Source: Bryobacterales bacterium (GTDB lineage: Bacteria > Acidobacteriota > Terriglobia > Bryobacterales > Bryobacteraceae). Taken from it: 58,084 nucleotides of DNA. Position numbers and translations under genes: made by a program. The stretch spans positions 1 to 58,084 of the forward strand of contig PLRJ01000190.1 of assembly GCA_003163855.1 (NCBI GenBank). Direction: 5' to 3'. Each line of letters begins with the position of its first letter. The stretch's first letter is position 1. Below the pieces are notes generated by a model. It made no database searches. It saw only the letters and a program-made list of their open reading frames with translations, and had not been told where the DNA came from. Below are positions 50,612 to 58,084 of this stretch, one piece after another.

Positions 50612-51499
50612 TCAGCGACATCTGCCTCGCAGGAAGGCTGCCGATTCTTGCAACGCTTCGCGAGCCAGGCGCAGGACGCCTTGCATAGTAAAAAAGCCGT
50701 GGATAGCGCCGGCATAGCGATGACAAGTGACGGACACGCCGGCGGCTTCAATTTTTCGCGCGTATAGCTCTCCTTCATCGCGCAGCGCGTCGTACTCGGC
50801 GGTGATGACCAGGGTAGAAGGCAAATGACGAAGGTCGTCCTGGTAGAGCGGTGAGACGCGGGGATTGCGCGGATCGGCTTTGTCTTGCAGATACTCGTGC
50901 CAACCTCGCTGCATGTCTTGCGAAGTGGGGCCGTAGCCGGTGGAAAATTCACGGTGGGAAACGAGGCTGCAAGTAGCATCGATCATGGGATAGACGAGGA
51001 CTTGCGCGGCCATTTGGGCAGAGCCGTGATAGCCATTGGCGGCGACGGCGGCCAGATTGGCGCCCGCGCTATCGCCCATCAGAGCGGTTGAAGCGCTATT
51101 CGCCATGGCCCAGGCAAGGGCGGTGTCGGCATCGTCAGCGGCGGCAGGGAAGGGATGTTCGGGGCTCAAGCGATAGTCCACCGCGAGAACGCGGCAGTTG
51201 GTGGCATGGGCTAGTTGGCGGCAGAGCGGATCGTGACTTTCCAGATCGCCACTGATGAAGCGGCCTCCATGGAAGTAGACGATAAGGGGCAGTGTGTCGC
51301 TCTTTGTGGGCCAATATTGACGTGCGTTCAGCGTTTCGGAGAGATGAAGATCTTCTACCCCGGCCAGCGCGGGCGGGTGTCCGGAGTGTGCGGCATTCCG
51401 GCGCATCAACTTGCGAGTTGCTTCGATGTCGAGCGAAGACCTGGGCGGCGAAGCTTTCTGCGACTCGAGAAAGGCCGCTACTTCAGGATCGAGCGGCAT
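50612..51499 (-). CDS. Alpha/beta hydrolase, HSL-type esterase
   Basis: With ATG 51499 (MPLDPEVAAF) the protein has 295 residues; a longer frame would run back into the PfpI-like gene. The hormone-sensitive-lipase branch motif HGGRF (oxyanion hole) precedes the nucleophile GDSAG; catalytic Asp sits in ITAEYDALRDEG and His in GAIHGF. It hydrolyses short- to medium-chain esters. It starts 17 bases inside the DJ-1/PfpI-family gene, so the two are translationally coupled. Confidence 0.92.
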   Translation of the reverse strand: MPLDPEVAAFLESQKASPPRSSLDIEATRKLMRRNAAHSGHPPALAGVEDLHLSETLNARQYWPTKSDTLPLIVYFHGGRFISGDLESHDPLCRQLAHATNCRVLAVDYRLSPEHPFPAAADDADTALAWAMANSASTALMGDSAGANLAAVAANGYHGSAQMAAQVLVYPMIDATCSLVSHREFSTGYGPTSQDMQRGWHEYLQDKADPRNPRVSPLYQDDLRHLPSTLVITAEYDALRDEGELYARKIEAAGVSVTCHRYAGAIHGFFTMQGVLRLAREALQESAAFLRGRCR

Positions 51500-52052
51500 G
51501 GAGTTGGGGCGCCAGGCAGGTAAAGATCTCGCGGTAGAACTCTGGGTGCGATTGCCAGGTCTGGGCGGTAACGATGCGGCCATCACGAACGGCCTGCTGG
51601 GCCACGAATGTGCCACCGGCCTGCTCGGCTTCGAGGCGAACGTGTTCGTAGCAGGTAATGCATTTGTTTTTGGTGAGGCCGGCAGCAGCGAGCACCTGGA
51701 TGCCGTGGCAGATGGAAAATATCCACTTCTGCTGCGTGTCGAACTCCCGTACGATTTCAAGCAGGCGTTGATGGTTGCGGAGGTATTCAGGAGCGCGGCC
51801 GCCCAGAAGGAGGATGGCCTCGTAATCGCGAACGTTCACCTGGTCGAACGAGATGTCGGCGTCAAGGCCATAGCCGGGGCGTTCGACGTAGGTGTCCCAG
51901 CCGGGCTCGAAATCGTGCATGACGAGGTGAAGCCGGCGGACGGACGGGGCAGCGACGGCTACTTGCCAGCCGGCTTCGCGGAAGCGGTGGACGGCGTAGA
52001 GAGCTTCGTACGCTTCGCCAGCGTCGCCCGTGACGATCAGGATTTGTGGCAT
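51483..52052 (-). CDS. DJ-1/PfpI family protein
   Basis: A 189-residue single-domain protein of the class I glutamine amidotransferase-like fold. The conserved nucleophilic Cys lies in WIFSICHGIQVLAAAG, and the Glu-containing strand near YEAILLLGGRAPEYLR is typical. Family members include deglycases, proteases and chaperones, so activity is open. It follows the 39-residue membrane protein gene by 12 bases. Confidence 0.9.
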   Translation of the reverse strand: MPQILIVTGDAGEAYEALYAVHRFREAGWQVAVAAPSVRRLHLVMHDFEPGWDTYVERPGYGLDADISFDQVNVRDYEAILLLGGRAPEYLRNHQRLLEIVREFDTQQKWIFSICHGIQVLAAAGLTKNKCITCYEHVRLEAEQAGGTFVAQQAVRDGRIVTAQTWQSHPEFYREIFTCLAPQLHAARS

Positions 52053-52064
52053 TCGTGAGTTATT

Positions 52065-52184
52065 TTATCGCCAGGTGACAGCGGGTTCACCTTTATGTAG
52101 CAGCAGCCGGATGCCAGTAAGCGCCGAGGCCAGATAGCAGACGCCGAAGAGCGCGAGAATTAGTACCGGCTTGATCTCGCTCAT
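52065..52184 (-). CDS. 39-residue single-span membrane protein
   Basis: A very short gene with an excellent ribosome-binding site (ggagg seven bases before ATG). The product has one hydrophobic helix (PVLILALFGVCYLASALTGI) then RLLLHKGEPAVTWR. It is upstream of and close to the PfpI-like gene, so the three genes to 50612 form an operon. I recognise no family; small subunits of membrane complexes have this form. Confidence 0.7.
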   Translation of the reverse strand: MSEIKPVLILALFGVCYLASALTGIRLLLHKGEPAVTWR

Positions 52185-52226
52185 CCATTCCTCCCCATCG
52201 ATAGATTGATGCGCAAAGATTGCGAT

Positions 52227-54506
52227 TTATGCCAGCCGCGCAGCGAGGTATTTTCCCGTCAGCGACTTGGGCGCCTTCAGGAGGTCGCGCGGCGCCCCCT
52301 CAAACACAACCGCCCCACCTTCGGCGCCTGCGCCTGGCCCCATGTCGATGACCCAATCGGCCCGCGCGACAACATCGAGGTTGTGCTCGATGACGATCAA
52401 AGTGGTACCGTTATCGACCATGGTGTCTAGCAGGGCGAGCAGGGTGGCCACGTCGGCCATATGGAGGCCAGTGGTGGGCTCGTCGAGAACCACAATTTGC
52501 GAAGGCTTCTGGAGTTCAGCCGCCAGTTTCAAGCGTTGACGTTCGCCGCCGGACACGGTGTTGAGCCGCTGGCCGAGCGTGATGTAACCGAGTCCGACGT
52601 CTTGCAACGCCTTTAGTGTGGCTAGTACAGGTTTCTCAGTAAAGTAGGACAAAGCATCGGTCACAGAAAGGTCCAAGACCTCGTTGATGTTCTTTCTACG
52701 CAGCTTCAGTGTGAGAACCTCGCCGGTGAAGCAGCGGCCTTCACAGGATTCACAGCGAACGGCGACCGGGTCGAGATGCTGTAAATCCGTGTAGATAACA
52801 CCGAGTCCTTCGCAGGCGGGGCATGCGCCTTTGGAGTTTGCGCTGAAGAGAGCCGGCTCAACCTTGTTGGCCGTCGCAAAGGCTTTGCGAATGGTGTCCG
52901 CCATTCCTGAGTAGGTGGCGAGATTTGAGCGGCGCGATCCCGCAGTCAGCGTTTGATCGACGTAGACGGCATCCGGGTAGTGCCTGGAAAGACAGCCGTG
53001 AATGAGGGAACTCTTGCCACTGCCGGCGACGCCGGTGATGACGGTAAGAACTCCTTTGGGAATCTTGACCGTGACGTTTCGGAGATTGTTGAGGGTTGCG
53101 TTCGCGAGGAGAAGATGGCCTTTCGCCGCGCGCAGTTTTTCTTTCAATGGCTGATTTTTGGAAAGGTGTTTTCCGGTCAGCGTGCCGCTCTTTTTAAGAT
53201 CTTTGAAGGGGCCTTCGAACACAACTGTTCCGCCGTTCCTGCCGGCGCCTGGACCCATGTCAACGATGTGATCGGCAATGGCCATCACTTCGGGCTCGTG
53301 TTCTACGACCAGAACGGTGTTTCCGGAATCGCGGAGTTTGGTCAGGGTGTTGTTTAGCCTTTCGATGTCGTGCGGGTGCAAACCGATGGTCGGCTCGTCA
53401 AAAATGTAGAGCGACTCGGTCAAGCTTGACGACAGATGGCGCACCATTTTGACGCGCTGCGATTCTCCACCGGAGAGTGTTGCGGTCTCACGGCTCAGAC
53501 TTAGATAGCCAAGTCCGATCTCGACCAGGTGATGGAGCCTTTCCGCCAGCCGAGCCACCAGTGGGGCTACACTGGGCTCGCGAAACGAACGGAAAAACTC
53601 GGCGAGTTCGCTCACCTGCATCGCTGAACATTCCGCGATGTTCTTACCGTTGATTCGGCAGGCTCGGGCGACTTCCGACAAGCGCGTTGCGGCACAGGCG
53701 TCGCAGGGGCCTTGGGTGACGATCTTCTCAAACGCCTCACGAAGATGCGCCGGCATTTTCTCTGCGTCTTTGCTGAGATAGAGGCGCTTGAATTTTGGCA
53801 GCAAACCGTCATACCCTGAGCTGAATGTTTGCCCTTGCTTGTTGGTTTTAATCTTGGTGTCGTCGCGGTGAAGAAAATCGTGCCACTCCTGTTTGGTGTA
53901 CTTCTTAAGTGGCTTGCTGACGTCGAAGAAACCGGACTTGACGAAGGTGTGGAGATTGTAACCACCGACGTTGAAGGTTGGGAAACGGACCGGGCCTTCC
54001 TCAAGGGACTTGTTCTTATCCACCAGAGCATCGATATCGATCTGGGAACCGCGGCCGAGTCCCTCGCACGCAGGACACATACCCACCGGATCGTTGAAGG
54101 AAAGCGCAAGAGCGTGCGGAACAGCGGGCTTTCCGAGGCGAGAAAACAGGATGCGCAGCAAGGTGTAGGTGTCGGTTATGGTTCCCAATGTAGAGCGCGG
54201 ATTGCCGCCGAGGCGTTGCTGATCGACAATGATTGCCGTCGAGAGATTCGCGAGCGTATCGACGTCGGGTTGACCATAGCGCGGCAGAAAATTCTGCACG
54301 AACGCCGGGAATGTCTCATTGAGCAGACGCTGGGATTCGGCGGCGATGGTGTCGAACACAAGTGACGATTTACCGGAACCTGAGATGCCGGTGAAAACGG
54401 TGATTCTCCGTCGAGGGATGTCGAGAGAGATGTTCTGGAGGTTGTTCTCGCGTGCGCCCCTGACCTTTATGGCGTCGAAGCGATCCGAATCGGGAGATGA
54501 ATGCAT
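52227..54506 (-). CDS. UvrA2-type ABC ATPase
   Basis: A 759-residue UvrA homologue, shorter than canonical UvrA (about 940). Two ABC modules are present: Walker [11 protein letters not shown] and [10 protein letters not shown], signatures [11 protein letters not shown] and [11 protein letters not shown], Walker [11 protein letters not shown] and [10 protein letters not shown]. Zinc-binding CPACEGLG and CESCEG pairs remain. The length and the sequence between the first Walker A and the first zinc segment indicate the UvrB-binding region is reduced, typical of the UvrA2/DrrC subgroup linked to drug resistance. The start is MHSSPDSD, divergent from the DinB gene. No uvrB is present. Confidence 0.92.
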   Translation of the reverse strand: MHSSPDSDRFDAIKVRGARENNLQNISLDIPRRRITVFTGISGSGKSSLVFDTIAAESQRLLNETFPAFVQNFLPRYGQPDVDTLANLSTAIIVDQQRLGGNPRSTLGTITDTYTLLRILFSRLGKPAVPHALALSFNDPVGMCPACEGLGRGSQIDIDALVDKNKSLEEGPVRFPTFNVGGYNLHTFVKSGFFDVSKPLKKYTKQEWHDFLHRDDTKIKTNKQGQTFSSGYDGLLPKFKRLYLSKDAEKMPAHLREAFEKIVTQGPCDACAATRLSEVARACRINGKNIAECSAMQVSELAEFFRSFREPSVAPLVARLAERLHHLVEIGLGYLSLSRETATLSGGESQRVKMVRHLSSSLTESLYIFDEPTIGLHPHDIERLNNTLTKLRDSGNTVLVVEHEPEVMAIADHIVDMGPGAGRNGGTVVFEGPFKDLKKSGTLTGKHLSKNQPLKEKLRAAKGHLLLANATLNNLRNVTVKIPKGVLTVITGVAGSGKSSLIHGCLSRHYPDAVYVDQTLTAGSRRSNLATYSGMADTIRKAFATANKVEPALFSANSKGACPACEGLGVIYTDLQHLDPVAVRCESCEGRCFTGEVLTLKLRRKNINEVLDLSVTDALSYFTEKPVLATLKALQDVGLGYITLGQRLNTVSGGERQRLKLAAELQKPSQIVVLDEPTTGLHMADVATLLALLDTMVDNGTTLIVIEHNLDVVARADWVIDMGPGAGAEGGAVVFEGAPRDLLKAPKSLTGKYLAARLA

Positions 54507-54577
54507 CCTGGCTGGCGTTCGCGACTGAACATATCATAATTTTGATTGAACATCGAAGGAGATAAGGAGCGATCCGT

Positions 54578-55084
54578 TTGGAAACATTGCTTGAGGCTTT
54601 GCTGGATTCGTGGGATCGGAATAACAAAATACTTGTAAATCTGCTTGTTGCTGTGCCAGAGGGCGGGATGGACGCCAAGGTTATGGCCGGCAGCCCATCG
54701 GTCGCGGAGATGTTTGCGCACATACATTATGTGCGGCTGGTGTTTGTGTCGGAGGACGTTCCGGAGATGGCTGTGAGCGTGCCGAAGCAGGAGTGGATAG
54801 CGGTGAGCGGCAAAAATGAGATGGCGCAGATGCTGGACGAGAGCGCTGAAGTGGTGCGCGATGCGGTAAAGACCAGGCTTGCGTCGGGACGTCCCATGGA
54901 TGTTCATTATGATCATCCGATCCTGCTTCTCCAGATGATGATTTGGCACGAAGGCTACCATCATGGCCAGATCAAGCTAGCCCTCAAGGTGGCGGGGTTG
55001 ACGATGACTAATCAGGAGGCCGGTCCAATAACTTGGCGTGTCTGGATGCAAAAGAGTGCTGGAAACCTAGGATCAAAGCTCTAG
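54578..55084 (+). CDS. DinB-family putative metal-dependent hydrolase or thiol transferase
   Basis: A 168-residue four-helix-bundle protein. The metal-binding histidines are visible as AHIHYVR (His near residue 49) and WHEGYHHGQIKLAL, the C-terminal triad member pair. The start is TTG 54578, backed by a strong aaggag 9-10 bases upstream; no later ATG fits the domain. Family members include mycothiol- or bacillithiol-transferases. The 3' end overlaps the convergent secreted protein gene by 12 bases. Confidence 0.87.
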   Translation: METLLEALLDSWDRNNKILVNLLVAVPEGGMDAKVMAGSPSVAEMFAHIHYVRLVFVSEDVPEMAVSVPKQEWIAVSGKNEMAQMLDESAEVVRDAVKTRLASGRPMDVHYDHPILLLQMMIWHEGYHHGQIKLALKVAGLTMTNQEAGPITWRVWMQKSAGNLGSKL

Positions 55085-55804
55085 CTTGCTTTGATAGGTC
55101 ATGTCGGCGACGGTGAACGAGACGGAGAACTGAAGGCTGAGTATTTGCGCGTTGAATTCGATTTGGCCGTCCTGGCGAGTGATTTCCTTGGAGCGGGGAA
55201 AGTAGTAGACGACCACGTTGTCCTCATCGCGCGGGATGACTTGCACGCTGGAAGGCTTTAAGTCTTTCTTGCCCTCGCGCTTGATGGAGGCTTCGTCTTT
55301 TAGCTGGTTGTCTAACGCGGAAGAGTCCATTTTGATGAGGCGGGTGGGAACACCATAAACAGCGATGGCGTAGTGATCGTCATCCATTGCGGGTGCGTTC
55401 ACATTGCGGGCTTTTAGTTCGGCGGCTTGTACCGGTAGCGCACTTTCCCAGCGCACGGTCAGCTTAGGCGGCGTAAAGTTCGCATTGTTAGTGTCAGTGG
55501 TGTCCGTGGGCTGAGACGAGCGCATACCGCCGCGGCGGCCCATGCCGCCTGAGCCCATGCCTCCCATTCCAGGGACGCCGATGCCTACACCGCCGACTTG
55601 CGCCATGCCAGGATTTTGGCGGTTCTGATTGGTATTGGACGATCTGATGACTTTGGGAGTGACGCTTTTGGCCCAGGGGGAATCATTTAGGACTTGATGA
55701 GCATCGTCGTCAGTCCAACCAGCGATTGGCCTGGTCTGCCACGAGGGGTCGGCGGCGAGCAAGAGTGTCGAAACAACCATTAGCGAGAAGCAATGGGTTC
55801 GCAT
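55073..55804 (-). CDS. Secreted protein with 'GWTDDDAHQVLNDSPWA' motif, unknown function
   Basis: With ATG 55804 the product has 243 residues and a signal peptide (CFSLMVVSTLLLAADPS). A motif IAGWTDDDAHQVLNDSPWAKSV follows, then a Gly/Met-rich linker (GVGIGVPGMGGMGSGGMG), and a beta-rich C-terminal domain (LTVRWESALPVQAAELKA ... VVYYFPRSKEIT). I recognise the N-terminal motif only as an acidobacterial pattern without function. It starts 7 bases after the 76-residue small protein gene, probably cotranscribed. Confidence 0.6.
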   Translation of the reverse strand: MRTHCFSLMVVSTLLLAADPSWQTRPIAGWTDDDAHQVLNDSPWAKSVTPKVIRSSNTNQNRQNPGMAQVGGVGIGVPGMGGMGSGGMGRRGGMRSSQPTDTTDTNNANFTPPKLTVRWESALPVQAAELKARNVNAPAMDDDHYAIAVYGVPTRLIKMDSSALDNQLKDEASIKREGKKDLKPSSVQVIPRDEDNVVVYYFPRSKEITRQDGQIEFNAQILSLQFSVSFTVADMTYQSKLEL

Positions 55805-55811
55805 TTTGGAT

Positions 55812-56042
55812 TTAGCAGCCGTGGCTGGCGCGATGGTCTTCGAGTTCGCGACGGATGGCGCCGCACTCACCACGTAGTTTTGCGACCTCGCCGATTGAAT
55901 TACCGATTTCGAGTTGTAGCTTAGCTTGTCCAAGCCTTTCTAGAGCGACGGCGAGTCGATCGAGCAGTTCAGTGCGGCCTTGGCAAACCGGTTTTATGTA
56001 ATACGCTGACTCGGAAACAAATGGTATGTGGGTTGTGGTCAT
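55812..56042 (-). CDS. Small helical hypothetical protein
   Basis: A 76-residue protein with a helical, coiled-coil-like C-terminal half (LLDRLAVALERLGQAKLQLEIGN..., AKLRGECGAIRRELEDH). There is no signal or clear ribosome-binding site. It is tightly linked to the downstream secreted protein. Function unknown. Confidence 0.5.
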   Translation of the reverse strand: MTTTHIPFVSESAYYIKPVCQGRTELLDRLAVALERLGQAKLQLEIGNSIGEVAKLRGECGAIRRELEDHRASHGC

Positions 56043-56115
56043 GAGTCGCTCTGTTTGGCAGACGAAGTCCTAAGATTTGGGGTTACGTAAGGAATGGTTA
56101 AACTCGGAAAAACGT

Positions 56116-57051
56116 ATGAGTAAACTGATGCTGCTATTTCTTGCGAGTTATGTTTTAGGCGGGCAGCCGGAAGTTAAGAATTTCTTGTACGTGAGCGCGG
56201 GTGATCTGGCGAATGCAAGGCAACTGGTGGCGCGCGCGGACATTGCTGGCGTGCAGGTGGTGTATTCGTGGAAGATGCTGGAGCCGGCGAAAGACCGGTA
56301 CGACTTTTCGGCAATCGAGACCGATTTGGCCTTTGTGAGAGCGGCGCACAAGAAGCTGTTTGTGCAATTGCAAGACAGGTTCTTCACCCCCACTGCGAAG
56401 AACGTGCCCGCCTATCTAATGACAGATAAAGAGTACCGCGGAGGGATTGTTATGCAGTCCGACAACCCCGGCGAGAAAAAGCCGCAAGGTTCGGGTTGGG
56501 TGGCGATGCAGTGGGTGCCCAGTGTGCGGCAACGGTACCAGCAATTGTTGAAGGCACTGGCGGAGAGGTTCGATGGTGAGATCTACGGAGTCAACCTGCC
56601 TGAGACGGCTGCCGATATTGACGTAAAGCATACAGCGGGATTCACATGCGACAACTACTTCCAGGCGGAATTAGAGAACATCGCTTTCGCGCGCGCAGTG
56701 TTCAAGAAATCGTATGTAGTGCAATATGTAAATTTCTGGCCGTGCGAGTGGGATAACGACCATCAGTACATGGAACGTACGTTTGCCTTTGCGGCGGAGC
56801 GCGGCGTCGGACTTGGCGGGCCGGATATCGTGCCGAACCAGCAGGCGCAGATGAATAACTCGTATCCGTTTTTCAACAAGTACAAGGGCAAGTTAAGGCT
56901 TGTGGCTATGGCGGTGCAAGAGGCGACGCTGACTTATAAGAATCCGGCTACGGGGCGAGGGTTTACAAGGGACGAGTTTGAGAAGTTTGGCAGGGAGTAT
57001 TTGGGTGCGGAGATCATTTTCTGGAGTGCTTCGGCGCCTTGGCTGAGGTAG
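56116..57051 (+). CDS. Secreted TIM-barrel-like protein, glycoside-hydrolase-like
   Basis: A 311-residue exported protein (signal MSKLMLLFLASYVLGGQ). Beta-alpha strands alternate: NFLYVSAGDLANARQLV, AGVQVVYSWKMLEPAKDRYDFSAIE, KKLFVQLQDRFF, GEIYGVNLPETAADI, YVVQYVNFWPCEWD, VGLGGPDIVPN and LRLVAMAVQEATL. This resembles GH42/GH5-type barrels with Glu residues in NLPETA and VQEATL at strand ends, but I cannot assign a CAZy family. Function open. A strong hairpin directly after the stop codon marks its end. Confidence 0.7.
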   Translation: MSKLMLLFLASYVLGGQPEVKNFLYVSAGDLANARQLVARADIAGVQVVYSWKMLEPAKDRYDFSAIETDLAFVRAAHKKLFVQLQDRFFTPTAKNVPAYLMTDKEYRGGIVMQSDNPGEKKPQGSGWVAMQWVPSVRQRYQQLLKALAERFDGEIYGVNLPETAADIDVKHTAGFTCDNYFQAELENIAFARAVFKKSYVVQYVNFWPCEWDNDHQYMERTFAFAAERGVGLGGPDIVPNQQAQMNNSYPFFNKYKGKLRLVAMAVQEATLTYKNPATGRGFTRDEFEKFGREYLGAEIIFWSASAPWLR

Positions 57052-57074
57052 GCGCAGGCGAAAGCGCCCGCGCC
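57051..57074 (+). terminator. GC-rich hairpin after the barrel-protein gene
   Basis: ggcgc-a-ggcg, loop aaag, cgcc-c-gcgcc forms a nine-base-pair stem with one mismatch, beginning at the last base of the stop codon. A T-rich stretch comes only about 15 bases later (attatctttta), so intrinsic termination is plausible but weak. Confidence 0.45.
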
Positions 57075-57094
57075 ACCCCGGCCAAAATTATCTT

Positions 57095-58084
57095 TTACTC
57101 CGGTTTGCGCTTGCGGGGTCTTCGGACGGCGCTGGAGCCGGCTGCGGCACGCTTGCGCGGGGCGGCTTTTTTGGGCTTAGGCGGCGGAGGATTGGGTTCG
57201 AAGATGGTGGGCTGGCCTTCCACGATGGGCTGGGGCTCGTCCTCTTCCTCTTCCAGCAGCACTTCGGGCGCCGGCTCGGGGAGTGCGGGCGGATAGAACT
57301 CGGCCCCTAGTTGCACCATAAGGCCGCGCTCGGCGTCGGGTTCGGCGCGGACGACGGTCTTATCCTGCGCGTAATTGAGGAGTTCGGAGAAGCGTTGAAA
57401 GCCGAATTTGGAGAGATTGAATTCGGGATGCTCGGCGGCCATCCACTGTTCCAGCTCTTCGGCGGTGGCTCCGCCTTCTTCCAGTTCCATGCGGTGCGTT
57501 TCCAGCACATCGCGCAATGCTGGCAGAGCTTCGTCGGGACGCGCAGCTACTTTCTCGGGACCACCTCCGCCGTCGCGGCGTTCAATGATGTAACGGCCAC
57601 CCGAGCCGCTGACGTTGATGAATTCGGCTTTCTTCAGGCGCTCGACAAAATCGGAAAAGCTGCCGCTGCCATAGGCGCGTTCGCTGAAGGCAGGGTCGAG
57701 TTGCAGCATGGTGCTCTTCAGCAAACCAAGCTGGGGCTGAACGGCGCGGCGCTCCAGAACTTGAAGCGCGCGCTCCACCAGCGGCATGGCCTGGGAAAGA
57801 TCGAGCGGCGCCGGGCGCGGGCCGCGATCTTTCTTATCGGGCCGGTCTTTTCTATCGCCCCTGTCTCCACCGGCGCGCTCGGGCCGGTCCTGCTGCGGGC
57901 CCCGCTCGGTGCGGTGAATGGGCTCCCCGCGACGATCGGGCATGGGCGTCGCGACAATCGTCGCGCCGTCTTCCAGCAGCGATTCGTAACTTACGAACTC
58001 ATGACAGTTCTGTTGAAGAATGGTGCTGGTGAAGGCCTTGCCGCCTACCACGAATACGGTCTTGCCGTACTCCTTCAGCTTGTT
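57095..58084 (-). CDS. NYN-domain protein with two OST-HTH/LOTUS domains (5' truncated)
   Basis: The gene runs off the right edge; 329 residues are visible from NKLKEYGKTVFVVGGKAFTSTILQQNCHEFVSYESL, the end of a NYN (LabA-like) nuclease fold. A charged, Arg/Asp-rich linker follows (about 60-90), then an OST-HTH/LOTUS domain (LVERALQVLERRAVQPQLGLLKSTMLQLDPAF... FVERLKKAEFINV), then a second (ALPALRDVLETHRMELEEGGATAEELEQWMAAEHPEF...). The tail is acidic (EVLLEEEEDEPQPIVEG), then Pro/Lys/Arg-rich and basic. It is predicted to bind RNA and to cut it. It converges on the barrel-protein gene. Confidence 0.87.
   Translation of the reverse strand, partial: NKLKEYGKTVFVVGGKAFTSTILQQNCHEFVSYESLLEDGATIVATPMPDRRGEPIHRTERGPQQDRPERAGGDRGDRKDRPDKKDRGPRPAPLDLSQAMPLVERALQVLERRAVQPQLGLLKSTMLQLDPAFSERAYGSGSFSDFVERLKKAEFINVSGSGGRYIIERRDGGGGPEKVAARPDEALPALRDVLETHRMELEEGGATAEELEQWMAAEHPEFNLSKFGFQRFSELLNYAQDKTVVRAEPDAERGLMVQLGAEFYPPALPEPAPEVLLEEEEDEPQPIVEGQPTIFEPNPPPPKPKKAAPRKRAAAGSSAVRRPRKRKPE

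Overview
The window reads as chromosomal DNA from a free-living, aerobic, Gram-negative soil-type bacterium, most likely an Acidobacteriota member near Solibacter/Bryobacter. This is inferred from gene content, not from a marker gene. The signs are a DUF3300 protein, Tat-exported Gfo/Idh/MocA and enolase-superfamily enzymes, a cytochrome c/copper-monooxygenase/TPR protein, a PEP-CTERM protein beside exopolysaccharide genes, an 'ANRANAQKSTGPRT' family protein, and outer-membrane Omp85/TamB genes. I saw no phage, insertion sequence, CRISPR array or rRNA. Most genes sit in short, tightly spaced operons with ATGA or TGATG overlaps.

Layout. 1-5.2 kb (minus): Tat-signal oxidoreductase, GT39 glycosyltransferase, DUF3300 protein, FAH-family enzyme. 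5.4-8.7 kb: HU-like protein and a 56-residue TatA sharing a terminator, a Yip1-type membrane protein, a CusF-like lipoprotein, YihY, a polysaccharide deacetylase. 8.7-12.2 kb (minus): heme A synthase, Nudix hydrolase, threonine dehydratase, D-2-hydroxyacid dehydrogenase. 12.2-15.3 kb (plus): zinc-ribbon membrane protein, PfkB kinase, sulfite oxidase, cytochrome c. 15.3-18.2 kb: YjhG-type xylonate dehydratase and fructose-1,6-bisphosphatase, divergent. 18.3-18.8 kb: a decayed signal peptidase I. 19-25 kb (minus): exopolysaccharide operon. 25.3-29.7 kb (plus): VOC-PP2C fusion, enolase-superfamily enzyme, isochorismatase-like hydrolase, Sel1 pseudogene, NTF2-like protein. 29.7-37.1 kb (minus): seven coupled genes for a nucleobase permease, a Liv-type ABC transporter and an aldo/keto reductase-RidA fusion. 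37.2-39.6 kb: 'ANRANAQ' protein, stand-alone RidA, frameshifted PEP-CTERM protein. 39.7-49.4 kb (minus): Omp85 with about seven POTRA repeats, SurA-N-like chaperone, TamB, DUF2103-like protein, cytochrome/monooxygenase/TPR protein. 49.4-58.1 kb: ThiF-like E1, tRNA-Val, hydrolase/PfpI/small membrane protein operon, UvrA2-type ATPase, DinB protein, unknown secreted proteins, and a truncated NYN-LOTUS protein at the right edge.

How the parts fit. YjhG, the FAH-family enzyme and the enolase-superfamily enzyme suggest oxidative sugar-acid catabolism. The sulfite oxidase/cytochrome c pair feeds electrons to respiration, and heme A synthase implies an aa3-type oxidase. TatA here would serve the local Tat substrates. 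The three features most worth attention are the permease/Liv/AKR-RidA operon, the Omp85-chaperone-TamB module, and the VOC-phosphatase fusion. Three genes appear broken (signal peptidase, Sel1, PEP-CTERM).
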